Assembly: GCA_029747015.1 (NCBI GenBank)
Contig: JAKOGI010000337.1
Coordinates: 445,001 to 509,000, forward strand
Direction of reading: 5' to 3'
DNA: 64,000 bases
Source: Carnegiea gigantea
Lineage: Eukaryota > Streptophyta > Magnoliopsida > Caryophyllales > Cactaceae
Each line of letters opens with the position of its first letter. Positions within the stretch are counted from its first letter, which is position 1. This document shows, in pieces, positions 1 to 11,660 of this stretch. The notes beneath the pieces were generated by a model, which had not been told where the DNA came from, made no database searches, and worked only from the letters and a program-made list of their open reading frames with translations. A program made the position numbers and the translations under genes.

Positions 1-264
1 AAATCCAGACATAAATGGGAAGCCTTACACAGCTGAATTAATGAAAAGATCCTTCAAGTCGCTTTTCAGCTCATTGTTAGTGTTCTCAAGATCAAAAAGA
101 GCCTGGAAAGCAGTAACACTTGATAGTAAGTTCACTTGAGAATTCTCATTGAATAACACAACATTTAGGAGCATAGAGCCCACGCTTACCTGGCCAACTG
201 ACTCCTCAAATTCAGTGGGCTCTGCACCCGTTTCTTTTTGTATTTTCTTGAATGCAGTCAACAT
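1..264 (-). CDS. RPS7: 40S ribosomal protein S7 (eS7), 5' part, cut by window edge
   Basis: Cytosolic small-subunit ribosomal protein. Two N-terminal coding exons are visible on the minus strand. Exon 264-190 begins at ATG 264 and encodes 25 residues including [15 protein letters not shown], ending CAG|GTAAGC (phase 0). The intron is 103-189 and ends CCAG. Exon 102-29 encodes [16 protein letters not shown] then KDLFINSA, closing at a GT|GTAAGG donor in the middle of a codon. Spliced together this matches the conserved eS7 N-terminus (a plant eS7 reads [15 protein letters not shown]). The remaining three quarters of the protein lie beyond position 1. A reading through the first intron gives spurious codons, which marks it as intron. 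Neighbours: the hydrolase gene to the right is on the same strand. Family assignment is secure; the symbol follows plant usage and the paralogue number is unknown. Confidence 0.9.
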
Positions 265-1380
265 TTTGGCAATCCTAATTAACCAAAGTGTCGCGTCAGA
301 TCACTTACTCGTCAATGACCACAAATACATAACTAAACTCAGAATTAAAGGCCAACGTATAGTTACTAAATCAAGTCCAAACAAAGAACCCCATTAAATC
401 TCCCCATTAAAAAATAAAAAACAAACGCATTAAAACTAACTTATATCAGAGCACTAATCCAGTTGAAACCACTCGTAATGGAACTGCAGGACTGGAAACA
501 GTGACCCCTTTTGTGTGTACAAACAACTAATCAAACAAATCAAATTTTTCCAGAAACGCTTTCATCAGGTAATGATTCAAGGCAAAGCATATAAATATAT
601 AAACCTAAGTTTAGCAAGTGTATGTATATATTCTTTAATTAATACTACATAAGATATGAAAGAAAAACACGTACTACATTTAAGCATTCGATATCTTAAG
701 GGGGAAAAAAGTGGCTCAGCTTTGATAGTAAATGTTATCAGAAGCACATGAAAGCAGAACATATTGATTGTTTATTACAGCTTAGTATAAATCAAAACCA
801 ATGAAAATTAGTTTCATGGAAACCCAATCAAAAATCCTTCAACGCATTATCAGCATTTGATCACAAAAATGACATTCCAAAGTTCTAAAAAATGCAGAAA
901 CGAGGCAAAATCTGTAGGCATGAATCTAGGCAGAAAACTATCCAACCAATCCAAAATTTTATTTTAAAAAAAAACAATCAAAGACGCGAGATTTCAAAAA
1001 CTCTGTCTTTCAACCAAAGATTCAATCCGGAAACAAAAACATTGGATCAGAAATTAATAACAAATGTTGCATTTTACTTTATCAGAATACAATCAACATT
1101 AACAAAGGATGAAAAGATTCAACGAAGCGCAGAACAATGCAGTGAGAATTTGAAGGAAAGACGAGTGATTCACAGTGATTGAATAAGATCGAAATCAGAA
1201 GATTACCAAAGACCGCAACTGAGGGACTTGATCTACGAGGTTGGAGGAGAGAGAAAGAGAGAAGTGCTGCAGCTAACGGAGAGAAAAGGCCGAATGGCGA
1301 GTGTAGAGCATAAAGGAGGGAGAAAGAGAGAGAGAGAGAGACAGAGAGAGAGAGGACGAGAGGGTTTTTGCCCTAGAAAA
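265..1380 (-). promoter_or_regulatory. RPS7: RPS7 5'UTR, leader intron and telo-box
   Basis: Minus-strand leader of the S7 gene. An acceptor AATTAG at 280-275 lies 10 nt before the ATG, and a plausible donor TTTG|GTAATC lies at 1207/1206, implying a 5'UTR intron of about 930 bp. The pyrimidine-rich leader (minus reading of the GA-rich stretch 1230-1360) is typical of plant ribosomal-protein mRNAs. The minus strand carries the telo-box core AAACCCT at 1367-1361. The transcription start is not fixed; about 1290-1350 is my estimate. The intron itself (275-1206) shows no coding potential; reading frames inside it are AT-rich chance ORFs. Confidence 0.65.
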
Positions 1381-1430
1381 TAGAGATGGACGGCTGAGAT
1401 TCGTTAACGCTCTCGTTCCATTCTTAATGA

Positions 1431-1489
1431 TGGGCCTTTCGCCCACATAGATATTTGCCTTGCTTCACTGTCAAAGTCTTCGGGCCCAA
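1431..1489 (-). promoter_or_regulatory. RPS7: Site II elements (TGGGCC) of RPS7 promoter
   Basis: TGGGCC at 1431-1436, GCCCAC at 1441-1446 and GGGCCCA at 1482-1488 lie within 60 bp, about 65-130 bp upstream of the telo-box. Site II plus telo-box is the established pairing in plant ribosomal-protein and other translation genes, bound by TCP-type factors and telo-box binders. The motifs are read directly; their function is inferred from position and family. Confidence 0.6.
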
Positions 1490-1558
1490 TTTCAGGCACA
1501 TCGCCAATGGCCTATGGCGTCCCAGCTTTTTTCAACTTTTTTATTTTTTGGAGATTAA

Positions 1559-1849
1559 GGATCTATTCTTTTCGTATTAGGATCGATAAATAAGTGAAGT
1601 TGATTGAGGTAGATTAAAGTTGGTTAAAATTAATATTTTTTATTGAAGTATGTTGAGGTTGATATATTTTTTGAAGTTGGTTGAAATAGTGAGAATAAAA
1701 TTTTAAAGGATATGGGTCGAAGTTGGTTGAAATGGATTGAAGTTGGTATTTTTTTATTGAAATGGGTTGAAGTTGGTTGAAATAAATTAAAGTAGGTTGA
1801 AGTAGGTTAAAGTTAGTAAATTGAAAAAGACCAATGAAAAGAACAAGCC
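1559..1849 (+). mobile_element. Tourist-like MITE, decamer-repeat family (copy 1)
   Basis: Ends are inverted: left GGATCTATTCTTTTCGT, right (reverse complement) GGCTTGTTCTTTTCATTGG. The interior is made of degenerate 10-bp units of the type TTGAAGTTGG / TTGAAATGGA. The same ends and interior recur at least eight more times in this window. No coding capacity. TTAA/TTCAA flanks suggest a 3-4 bp target duplication that has decayed. Confidence 0.6.
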
Positions 1850-2344
1850 TTCAAGGTGTAAAATCCGCTTTGTCATAATAGCATGAGAAAAGGGAATTGA
1901 ATTTGCACCAATAAAGAAAAGGGGAACTGAATATGAGATGTCTATATTTCTGATCTCAATTTTAACTAGTATGTTAAAATTAGTTGACAATTTAAAGTAC
2001 AATTTACGTTAGTGATTTCTCCGCACCTTCAAAATTTTTAAATATTTTCAACTTTTTTTTTTAAGCATAAGTTGAGATATTCAGTTCAAAATAAATATGT
2101 TCATAATAAATTAAGAATAAGTTTAGAATTAAGTTCAAATAAATTTAATTTAAATTAAGTTAAAACAAAATATGTCGAAGAGAACAATGCCTAAAACACC
2201 TAGAATTCAGCGATGTCTCCATTGTTTACAAATTGTACCCTTTCTAGGCAATGGTTACGTTACATACATAAGCCATAAATAGTGAAAGATCCTAAACAAT
2301 ATTCCATTGATCAAATTCAAGTTTGATCTCTATCTATTTTATTT

Positions 2345-2510
2345 TTTGGTCTTGGATCCTCTATTTCACTGGAGTCGAGTTACTATTGCTCGAATAAGGG
2401 GTATAACTTTCCCATCATATATTTTCTCAATTCATAGGATTTGAATCGGATACCTTACTTAAGGGAATAAGTGTTAAACCACTTGAACCAACTTATTTTG
2501 ATTAGTGAGA
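2345..2510 (-). repeat. SINE-like repeat (copy 1, inverted)
   Basis: The reverse complement aligns along about 150 bp with the copy at 18935-19105: AAACCACTTGAA at one end, the Pol III box-B-like GGATTTGAATC core in the middle, and GGATCCTCTATTTCAC near the other end. A box-B-like core, short length and dispersed copies suggest a tRNA-derived SINE. Box A is not clear, so this is tentative. Confidence 0.45.
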
Positions 2511-2876
2511 TCTCCATCTATGATTGCTAAATAATCTAGAATTTAATTATCTTTTCGACCAACTAATATAAGATGTACGGCCTGATACCAACTCAAGTGG
2601 TCTCATTCAAGATAAACTCAAGCAGAACTACATGAGATTCGAATTCTTTGACTTCATACCTTTGTAATTTGAATCTCTGTCCTCCATGACTGAACCTGGC
2701 TCGTTCTTCTAACCACTATGATCAGCAACTAAGTTCCAATTGCTGATGATTTTGATAAAGACCTTGTTGCAAATTCTTTATAGCTAGTGTAAGAAATAAA
2801 CAGAAATGATGTCATTTTGGTTCTCTTACGATATAGACGGGGTGAGTACAGTTCAGACTTCAGTCATAGAGAAATA

Positions 2877-3237
2877 GGCCCTGTTTGGCAAACAGTTGTT
2901 AGCTGTTAACTGTTTGTATTAGCTGTTAGCTGTTTGTATTAGTTATTAGCTGTTTGAATTAGCTGTTTGTATTAGCTATTTGAAATAACTGTTTGTAGAG
3001 AAATTGCTTGACGAAATTAGCTATTTCTAACAAAGTTGTGAAACAAAAAACTAATTCCCCAAAAAATTCTTCCAAAAAGTTAATCAAATTAACTTTTTCA
3101 AATAAACTTTTTGGACCCAAAAAATTCTTCTAAAAAATTATTCTATTAAATATCTAAATTAATTTTTTGACTAAATCAAATAGCTAATTTTAATCAAAAA
3201 ATTCTTTTTAGGTAAAAAATTATTTACTAAACACCCC
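2877..3237 (+). mobile_element. Tourist/PIF-like MITE with ATA target duplication
   Basis: A 361-bp non-coding element flanked by ATA at 2874-2876 and 3238-3240. Left end GGCCCTGTTTGGCAAAC; right end, reverse complemented, GGGGTGTTTAGTAAAT. The left interior repeats TTAGCTGTT(TGTA) several times (2896-2985). TIR form and 3-bp duplication fit PIF/Harbinger-derived MITEs. Confidence 0.65.
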
Positions 3238-3650
3238 ATAGTTAAAGTCCACGAAGAAGTGCTTGTAAATAAAGAGGAAGAAATGCACAGTTGGAGGAAT
3301 GAGAGAAATCTCGGACAGTTTCTGGGCTCCTACTGTAGCTGATAACACGTCACAACTTACAACCAAGTACGTAGGAAAAAGGACAGGGGATTTCTTCAAG
3401 TTGCCCCCTAATCTCTCCAGTGCTGAATGTCTTTATCATGTAACATGTCGGTCTCTCCTAATCTTTGTTCACAGTTGGCTTATCATTTTTATGGGATTTT
3501 CAACTGTCTTTCGCAATAAAGAATACTGGTAGTTATTTATGAACTGAACACAATTCAATTCAAACATTGTGAAAAATTGAAGTTTCGAATCTAATTAAAT
3601 TTTATGAAAATTTTACATGTTGTACCTTTTAATTATCATCCCTACTTTAA

Positions 3651-3878
3651 GGGTCTATTTTTTTCATAGGTAAATTTCAAAATATAATTTCAACCCACTT
3701 TAATCCACGTCAACCTACTTCAACCCACTTCCACTATGTTAACCAAGTTCAATTTACCACATCAAAAAAATTCAATCCACTTCAACCTATTTCAACCCAC
3801 TTCAACGTATCTCATCTCATATCAACCTACTTTAATCCATTTCATCCTTTTACCCATCTCAATTTAATACAAATGTGG
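3651..3878 (-). mobile_element. Tourist-like MITE, decamer-repeat family (copy 2)
   Basis: Left end GGGTCTATTTTTTTCATAGG matches the other copies. The interior is a run of TTCAACCCAC / TTTAATCCAC decamers (the complement of TTGAAGTGGG). The right end is eroded around 3870. Confidence 0.6.
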
Positions 3879-4107
3879 ATTTTCCAGCCTTGAGTTCTTC
3901 GAAAACCTTCCCTCCCTCTTCTTTCAAACGTTTAGGACAAAGGAAAAAGGAAAACAATGCACTTTCTAATGCTTAAATAAAAAAGGAAAAAAAAAAAGAA
4001 AAGAAACTGCGTTCTTGCAGTGCAGCTGAGGTTCTTTTCACCCATCAACGCAACCATGTTTTTCTAGATCTTGATAATGGCGGTTGAATACGGCGAGATT
4101 TTGTGAG

Positions 4108-4440
4108 AATATGTGTTAGAGTATAAACCTATTTCTAAACCTTCAACTATCGATTTAAGCTTAATTATTTAGATGGTTCTTGAACATCGTATCAAAGCCT
4201 TTCTGACTGAGAGATCTCAAATTCGAATGTCAGCAGCCCTTACATTGATTTATTGCGTAAGGTAGGGGGAGTCTTTGCAGCAATCACAATTCAAACCCAA
4301 AAGGCATTCGCATGAGAGGACATGTTATAGTATAAACCTATTTCTGGACTTTCAATCATTAGTTTAAACTTTTAGTTAAGTTGATTCTTGAACAATATAT
4401 TAGCTTGTCCGATTTCATAAGCTCATGGAGTTGCAGAACA
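4108..4440 (+). repeat. Two direct copies of a dispersed TGTTAGAGTATAA repeat
   Basis: GTGTTAGAGTATAAACCTA at about 4111 and ATGTTATAGTATAAACCTA at about 4322 each start a block of about 120-200 bp, running through a TTCAA(C/T)(T/C)AT segment and TTCTTGAACA. The first continues into a degenerate TGGTATCAGAGC-like string (CGTATCAAAGCC). Related pieces lie near 18580-18700 and 36727-36830. These look like decayed LTR/primer-site or SINE remnants. Confidence 0.4.
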
Positions 4441-4913
4441 TTGCGTATGTGACTTAAAGCATTGGCTGAAGCACCAAAATCATCTTATGAAGATGAAGCA
4501 AAATGATAGAATTATACTAGAACTCCAGGTATAAAGAGACGCAGTTGGAAAATGCAGTCTTACAAATTATTATGAAAACAGTAAGGGCTGTGTTACATCA
4601 AATCCCATGTTACTTGCTCCGTCAGGAATCAATTTGAATTCAGAACATTAAGCATATCACCTCAAGCTTCAACGACCATAAGCCTAACCACAATAAGAAG
4701 AGTTACAGTTCTAATCATACTGAAAAAAGGGTTCATTCTACATCAAAGACCAGCACATTCTATCAGATTTGCACTTATTTTGAACGCAATGACCAACACA
4801 ATGGCAACAATTGTGACTTATTTTGAATGTACAAATTTCCATTGTGTACAGCAAATAAATAGTTTCTTCCCCAAAAAAAAAGGAAAAAATGTGCAGAACT
4901 CGGTATCAAACTA

Positions 4914-7900
4914 TCAACTGTTGGCAGAGTTGATGTCCTCGCTGTGATTATCCAACCAAGATATAATGTCATCCAAAACGCTTAATATAACCTCATCCGG
5001 CTCTCCTTCAAGGAGTGCATGATAAGCATCCTTGTAAAGGTTGAGCTTCTTGTCCTTGCTACTTGCCTTCTCATACAATGCTTTGCTTACAGAGGGATCA
5101 GTCACCACGTCAGCTTCTCCGTGCAGTATCAACATTGGCCAGGAGACCTGGCAAAACAGATTTTTTAACATAATCATTCAACTTAGTCATCTATCAACAT
5201 GAATCCAATCAATTCAGAATCAGTTTCTTCTGGCTGTAATATTTCAATTCTGAATATGTAAGCATACCTCCTCCAAGCGGCTTGCTATTTCATCTGTGGT
5301 ATAGAGCAATTGAAGAGCTGTCCTCAGGCGTGGCTTATCCTTGTAGGCAATGACATTATAAGCTGTCTGAATTTCGAAATTGAGAAAGGAAAAAACATAA
5401 TGTTAGAGTTCTGCAATAAGTCTCTAGCATCAATAACATCCAGCATTGTAACAATTTGCTACAAATGCAATCATGAAGACATTTGCCTTGAGTCGACCGT
5501 GAAATGTGCAAAACAAAAGGCTGAATTTTTTGGGTCCAACTATATCAAACTCGAATGCGTAACTTCCTCAGGATTTCTTCTGTGATTTTAAGTGTAATTT
5601 GAATTAGGGGAGGAGCATCAAGGAACTAACCAACTCTTTTTTATAGCGGAATGCTAACTCAGCCAAATCACGTTCTGGAACCAACTTTGATTGGGGGAAA
5701 ATCTTAGCCAAAGTAATCAGAAGTTGAGTCAGTATGAACGGTGGGTACATGTCATCTGCAATCTGCACAAACCCCCCAAAAAAATCAATTCTATAATTCA
5801 CAACAGATATATTCACCCACTCTTTCATATGGTAGGCACATACTTTACACATGGGGGCCAAAAGAACGGCTCCATTCCATGCCTCGGGTTGCTTCAGATG
5901 CATTTTCAGAGCTACAGCCCCTCCCATAGACTGTCCAAACAGAAAGCTACGAAGGTTCTTGAACTCGGGTTTTTCTGCTTGCAAAGACAGCCATGTTCTT
6001 ATGTTACTATGTAAAACAGTACATGGGGAATTTGTAGAATGACAACAGGAGGATAAGTATCCTGCAAATAGTGGGAGTGGCAACGAAGAAGTGACTTGTT
6101 CATCTACCTTTGATTTTGGAATATTGCTCGATCACATCATCGACAAGCCTATCGAAACTTGGAATGTAGCCATGAAGGCCATCTGAAAGGCCGAAACCTG
6201 GATAATCCATAGCGTGCACTCCGTACCCTGCTGATGCCAACTTTCTAGCCATTCCTGCAAACTAGCACCCAAAAAATACTGAGTTTTGATCTCCATGACA
6301 AACCTGAAAAACATTTGTTTATCCTCTTGGGCAGAGGAGCCACATGCCTTCGAAAAAAAATGTGCAAGTGTCTCCATAACCATGACAAAAGAAAACCAGT
6401 GCTTTTGGAGGAGAAGATTCCGGAAGCCAAGTTTTGGTGAAGATTTCCAATCCTCTTGAGTTCTTCTCATACCTCTGTTCAATAAAGCAAAAATTAACAA
6501 ATTCGCAGGACTTTTGCTGTGTTCCTGGATTTGGAGCAGGGAAGGAGTTTTGATTGATAATATTAATAGTCGTCATTACCTCATCCATCTTTAGTCCTTG
6601 AGTTGGCATCTGAAGAACAACCAAAAAAGACCAGAATAACAATCATTAGATTCAAGTATGCGGCAAGGAAAAATCTTCAGTGACTCAATTTCAGGAAAAG
6701 AAACAGAATAAGCTTGTGATGAGAACCATCAGACTATCAATTACAGCATTGCAACACAGTCCAAAGAGAACTCCCTCAAATAAATGAGACTAAACTTCAG
6801 ATCATATCAACTGGTATTCACGGGTAGGTTGCCAATCCCAGTCCTACCAGGGAAAAGTTTCGGCTCACATCAACCACAACTAAACAGGATATCCGAATTT
6901 GGGTGCCCAATAACATGAAGGAAGAGATTTCATGGATCGAGTCGTCACGTATCCTTTCTCCCGTAGGGTGGTGACCACTTACCAAACACCAATGACAGAC
7001 CCAGAGTTCATGTTAATAGATCATAAGGCACATTCAATAATTTTCAACTCAACTTTATGCGTTTCATAAATGGTATGGTCAAAGAACAACTTGTGCACAA
7101 AGAAAACTAAGGGTTGTGATGCTTCCCCCTGTTAACACTCGTGCACATTACTCTTTCATTAATTTGAGGTACTCAGAAATATGCATATTAACCAACAACA
7201 AAGTTATGAACCCAACCCGTTATTTTGGGTCATGAATTAACCAACAATCAAGTTAGAATTATCAACCTTTTGAGCCAGTTTTGCAAAATTTGCATTAAGT
7301 AATTTCGAGAGTCCTAAAATGTCTGCATAATATTGAACAAGTCCTTCACTCGAAAAATACATATGTATTGCATCTCCCACTAAATTAGTATCGCCCAAGC
7401 AGTCAAGTCCGCAGAGCAAGTATCATTTCATGCATAGTTCACATTTTACAATTTATCTCTGAGAAGAGAAACAATTTCTCACATCTAAGCACCACAAGAA
7501 CGGTAAAAAAACATATCTATTTTCAAGCTTTGAAAAATGAAAAGTAAATAATCTGACAAAACAGAAGAAGTATAATCACATTTCACAACTCCTGGTTAAA
7601 CCAACCGAACAGATCCATTATTGTGTGTCGATTGAGCTTGCAATCAATGAAAATACTCCTAACTGGAATTCAGGCGCACAGTTGAGCAGTAAGGTGGTCA
7701 ACCTCATCGCTACTACTGTACTACACCTGCACTAGACAACCACTAATTAAGCTGTTGGGTCCATTGTCAGAGCAGTATGGTGGTCAACCCTTTGCCATAA
7801 CTACACCAAACAATAATTAACCGGCTTCTTTTTTGGTGAAAGATTAAATTTTTATTATGCACAAGTTTGTCAATTTAAATTCTTGACTGAATTTCTTGGA

Positions 7901-10900
7901 ATCCTTACTTGAATAGGCACCACTAGTCTAGAGCTTCCAGCTCATAATTAGAGATGGCAACGGATTGGATTTGAACCCGATGTTAGAACATTCAAATCCG
8001 AATCCAATTACGTTTCGGATCAAAAAATCCGACCCAAGTTCGATCCGGCGGACCAGAGGGAATCTCCGAATCCGGTCCAGTTGGATCGGATCGGAATCAG
8101 ATTAATCCTATCCGAATGGATTTTTTCCCCCACAATAATTTTTTATTGTGTTTTTCCATCCAAACTTATTACGTCTACCTAACGATATGATAAATAGAGT
8201 TTCCTATCTTACCAACCAAATATTTGAACATTTAATACTAAGTTAGGGGAGACAGAGAAAGAGGCAAATAATGCCAATGTGTAATGATAGGGAGTTGGGA
8301 GACTCCCAGCTAGCTGACGGCAAAGTCAGACTAAGAGAGAGAGAGAGAGAGAGAGAGGGGCTCAGCGACTAATGAGAGTTGATGTTAGGGACTTACAATT
8401 GAGTGTAGAGGGTAGATTTTAGATTTGTAAAATAAAAAATTTAAAATCAAAAATTGGAGGTCGGGCTTAGATGTTGAATTTGAAGGTTAGATTTTGGATT
8501 TGTAAAATTTTATATTTGAATTTTAATTATTTAATAAAATAGTCAGATCGGATTGGAATATCGGATTGGATGTTAGCTCCCCTCCGAATCCGATCTAAAT
8601 CCAACTTGGAGTTGGATTATTTGTGGTGGACTAGGATTAGGTTTTTTTAAAAAAAAAATATCTGAATCGGATTATTTTACCTCGGATTAGATCGGATGTG
8701 CCTCGAATTCGGGTGTAATTGTCATCCCTACTTATAATACTGAAATTGGAAAACATGTTACTATGATATTCTATTCGTTTGAAAAAAGTTGCCCTTTTGC
8801 CATTTTATGGTCTCTAATGCAACAACGTGATCAGTAATTTTTACTTTTTAGCATTATATATTAACAAAAAAGTATAAGATTATATTTTTATGAAAGCATT
8901 TTTAATCAAAATAAGTATCTCCCCCTCCCCCCCCCCCCCCCAAAGATTGAGGACAACTTGTCCTTTTTATTATGACCTCTAAAGTTTCAACCTATATTAA
9001 CGATTATTTAATAAACATCAAAATCAATGAAGATAAATTAAGCATACGTCTAAAAGACTGATGTAACCAACTCTAGCAAGTATAACGAGATGTCAATTGT
9101 TGATAATTAGACTAAATAAATTGAAATTAAAACTCTATTCTTACTGCCAAAAAGTATACTGAAAATATAGACACATTATTATTAATACATTTTATCATTA
9201 AAACTCTCCATTTTCATGATGACATATTTCATATAATTACGCCACTTTATATTACTATTAAAAAGCAAAATGATAAGTGTCTTGCCATAAGACACTTTTT
9301 AAGTGTCTTGCTTTTGCTTAAAAATCATATTATCATATGTTTAAATTGATAAAAATAGTATAATTGAATAGTGGAAGCACACTAAAAGTTTTAAAATGTG
9401 TACAATCATCTTTTTATCCATAATCTACCACCTTTCTAAAATACATATATTAGATGCCTCGCAGATGGGGTTGATCCGATTGTGGTCTTATTTAATATTT
9501 TATCGACGTAGCTGACAAGTATTTAAGTTTAGCAAATTCATAACTAAGCATAATCATTAAAAATTGGTGACTTTAAATGATAAAATATGTTAATTTTGAA
9601 TTAGGCAAAACATTTAAAAATATCTTACTGCAAGACATATATCATCACTCAATTAAAAATTCATTATCCATTTTATTGGTATACTTAAAATGATTGTAAA
9701 TTGAAATATCAAAACAGTAAATATATAGCAACAAACAACCAACTGCCCTTCATCATGGGGGATCCTGTATGGACCCTAAATATATTGCAAACAAACAAAC
9801 AACTGCCCTCCCTCATGGGGGATCCTGTCTTGACGGATGGACCCAAAAATTAGTTGAAGGCGATCAGCCATTGCACCATATATATCACACCATCACATGA
9901 TTAAATAGGGATTGATAAATGGGTGAAGTAGATTAATATTTGTAGAAATTGGCATTTATTTGTATTGATTATTAAGAGTTGATAAACGTCGAAAAAGATT
10001 AGAAGAAGTTAGTAGAAGTTGGAGGTTGTTAATAAGAAATATAAATAAGCGAGGATTTCTTTGTAAAAAATTTTTAATGGGATTAGTTAAAGAAAATTGG
10101 TAAAAATTGGTATAAGTTGATAGAAATTGATATAAATTAGTACAAGTTGGAAAGAATTAAATTTTTTTTAAAGAATGGTAGAAATTGATAGAAATTAGTA
10201 AAAATTGATAAAAGTTAATAAAAAGTAAATTTACCAACAAAAAAAATATACCCTAAATACCCACTATAAGCTTAGAGCTAAATAATCTACCCTGGCTAAA
10301 AGACCACCTTAAACTTAACAACTTATGGTAAAATTTTGATCCAAAACAGGTAAAAAAGTCAGCGGGTAAATGAAGCTAGTATAATGCACTATGTTATAGA
10401 TGCTTTAGAATATTCCTGATACTTTATTGATAATCCTCAACTTAAGCCAGTGAAGCTTATAGACTTGTCAACTGAAATTGGCAAATTGTTCTATACTCTC
10501 TGGTCGGGTCTGTTTTGTTGGTATTCCAAAGATACAATACAAGAATGCATTAGTATTGGATTTCAAGACAGGAGTTTTCGCCATAAACACAATATACACC
10601 GGGGCGGAGACAGTATTTAAAGCAAGGGAAGCGTGATTAATAATACACATAATATAAACTTTAATAGTTCTAAAAATAAAGTGCATAGTTAATACATTCA
10701 AGAAAGTTATCCTCCTCGACGAGATCTCATATTTTGAAAGTAAAGCATAATACCGTCATTCGACAGACTTTTAAAAAAATTAAAGAAAAAAATTACATAG
10801 AAGATAACACAAGGAGTCAAACCCATGACCTCCTACACAAAACAACAAGCAGCCAATCAATTGAACACTTTTTTATGAAATATCTAAAAGTTAATTAATA

Positions 10901-11471
10901 TATATTTATTTTTTATTTTTACAAGAATATTTTACATTTATTTTTTTTCAAAAAACTGGGGGTTCAATTCACACCCTTAGCCTTTAAGTGACTCCACCAC
11001 TTGATATACATCATTTTCTGCTGAATCGACTCAAATGATTTGACATTTATCTTTTTAAGTAAAGTTTCGAATTTTAGTTTAGTGTATAAAGAAAATCAAT
11101 GATAGAATAGTTATACTCCTTAGTAGCTTGAATCCAGTGAAACGGAGGATTCAAAACAAAATCCAAAAAAACAAATCATTCTCTATGAGATTCATGGACC
11201 GAATCAATTGACATATCAAAATCAAAAGTAAAAGCAAATTGAAGAAATCACAGTTGATAGTTGATAGACATCAAATGAAAAGAGAAATGAAAAGAAAAAT
11301 GAACAAAAGAGACATTAACATTACCTTGAACAGGCAATGATCAATGGAGAGCTGAACATCCTTGAAAGCTTCACGAGCTCGGCGACGAGCAGGAGCTTCA
11401 TCCATTTTAGCCTCAATAATCTTCTGCACATCCTCCGATACTCCGGCAAGCTTTGGTATTGACGGAGCCAT
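4914..11471 (-). CDS. Monoacylglycerol lipase-like alpha/beta hydrolase, 8 exons, 348 aa
   Basis: Coding exons (minus): 11471-11325, 6609-6580, 6474-6348, 6254-6108, 5974-5844, 5762-5631, 5366-5268, 5147-4914; 1047 nt including the stop. The ATG at 11471 sits in a strong context (ACCACCATGG). The N-terminus carries AKMDEAPARRRAREAF, as in plant MAGL-like/caffeoylshikimate-esterase-related proteins. HGYGDTCTFFFEG holds the HG oxyanion motif near residue 90. GQSMGG places the nucleophile at Ser166. HGEADVVTDPSVS gives Asp284 and AYHALLEGEPDE gives His314, completing a Ser-Asp-His triad spaced as in monoacylglycerol lipases. All exon phases join without frameshift and the length is normal for the family. 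Likely role: hydrolysis of monoacylglycerol or related esters; substrate not provable here. Oddities: a 4.7-kb first intron full of MITEs, and a GC donor for the intron after exon 3. A 30-nt micro-exon (6609-6580) starts directly with ATG after an acceptor, so a shorter product from an alternative first exon is possible. Confidence 0.9.
6255..6347 (-). other. Probable GC-AG intron of the hydrolase gene
   Basis: On the minus strand the exon ends TTCGAAG and is followed by GCATGT; the next exon starts after TTTGCAG at 6254. Only this GC donor keeps the reading frame across FFFEG|MARKLAS, which is conserved in the family. The nearest GT (GCAT|GTGG) would shift frame. AG|GC followed by T at +6 fits the stringent consensus of GC-AG introns. 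Confidence 0.7.
7949..8730 (+). mobile_element. hAT-like MITE with 8-bp target duplication (CGGAT family, copy 1)
   Basis: Lies in intron 1 of the hydrolase gene. Flanks CTCATAAT (7941-7948) and CTTATAAT (8731-8738) match 7/8. The ends are inverted: TAGAGATGGCAACGG and, reverse complemented, TAGGGATGACAATTAC. Both ends are lined with degenerate CGGATTCGGATC/GATCCGAATCC units. A (GA)n tract lies at 8335-8357, as in the second copy at 46512-47456. No ORF. Confidence 0.75.
9722..9845 (+). repeat. Tandem duplication of about 60 bp
   Basis: Two adjacent units share CAACTGCCCT(T/C)C(A/C)TCATGG, GGGATCCTGT and a preceding AAATATAT(A/T)GCAA(A)CAAAC. In the hydrolase intron 1; no coding sense. Confidence 0.6.
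9907..10254 (+). mobile_element. Tourist-like MITE, decamer-repeat family (copy 3, divergent)
   Basis: The right end TTTACCAACAAAAAAAATAT followed by ACCC and TAA matches the family. The interior is TAGAAGTTGG / TAGAAATTGA decamers. The left TIR is degraded (TAGGGATTGATAAATGGG). Within intron 1 of the hydrolase gene. Confidence 0.5.
11025..11168 (+). repeat. SINE-like repeat (copy 2)
   Basis: Same layout as 18935-19105: CTCAAATGATTTGACA, a degenerate box-B-like TTTCGAATTTTA, a central ATAGTTATACTCCTTA, and a terminal AACGGAGGATTCAAAAC. It lies about 160 bp inside intron 1 of the hydrolase gene. More diverged than the other two. Confidence 0.4.
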
Positions 11472-11660
11472 GGTGGTGGGGTTGGCCTCTAAATGATCAG
11501 AGAGAGGATCCAATCACACAAATTATTAAAACCGAAAAGACTCAAGACAGTTATATAATTGTCGAGACCAAATAAAAATGACAAGATTTTTCCGCAATTC
11601 AACGCTGTGTGAACAGAGAAGGCCAGAAAGACGGGTCAAATTTAGAGAGAGAAAGGGATG
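11472..11660 (-). promoter_or_regulatory. Hydrolase core promoter and leader
   Basis: A minus-strand TATATAA at 11557-11551 lies about 80 nt upstream of the ATG at 11471, so a start near 11520 and a leader of about 50 nt are plausible. Further upstream is a short ATGGGG hexamer run (11655-11676). The region 11.7-12.0 kb is GC-richer than its surroundings but shows no gene. Confidence 0.5.

Noticed and set aside
5691..6042. Plus-strand frames of 62-107 codons
   Set aside because: Antisense of hydrolase exons and introns.
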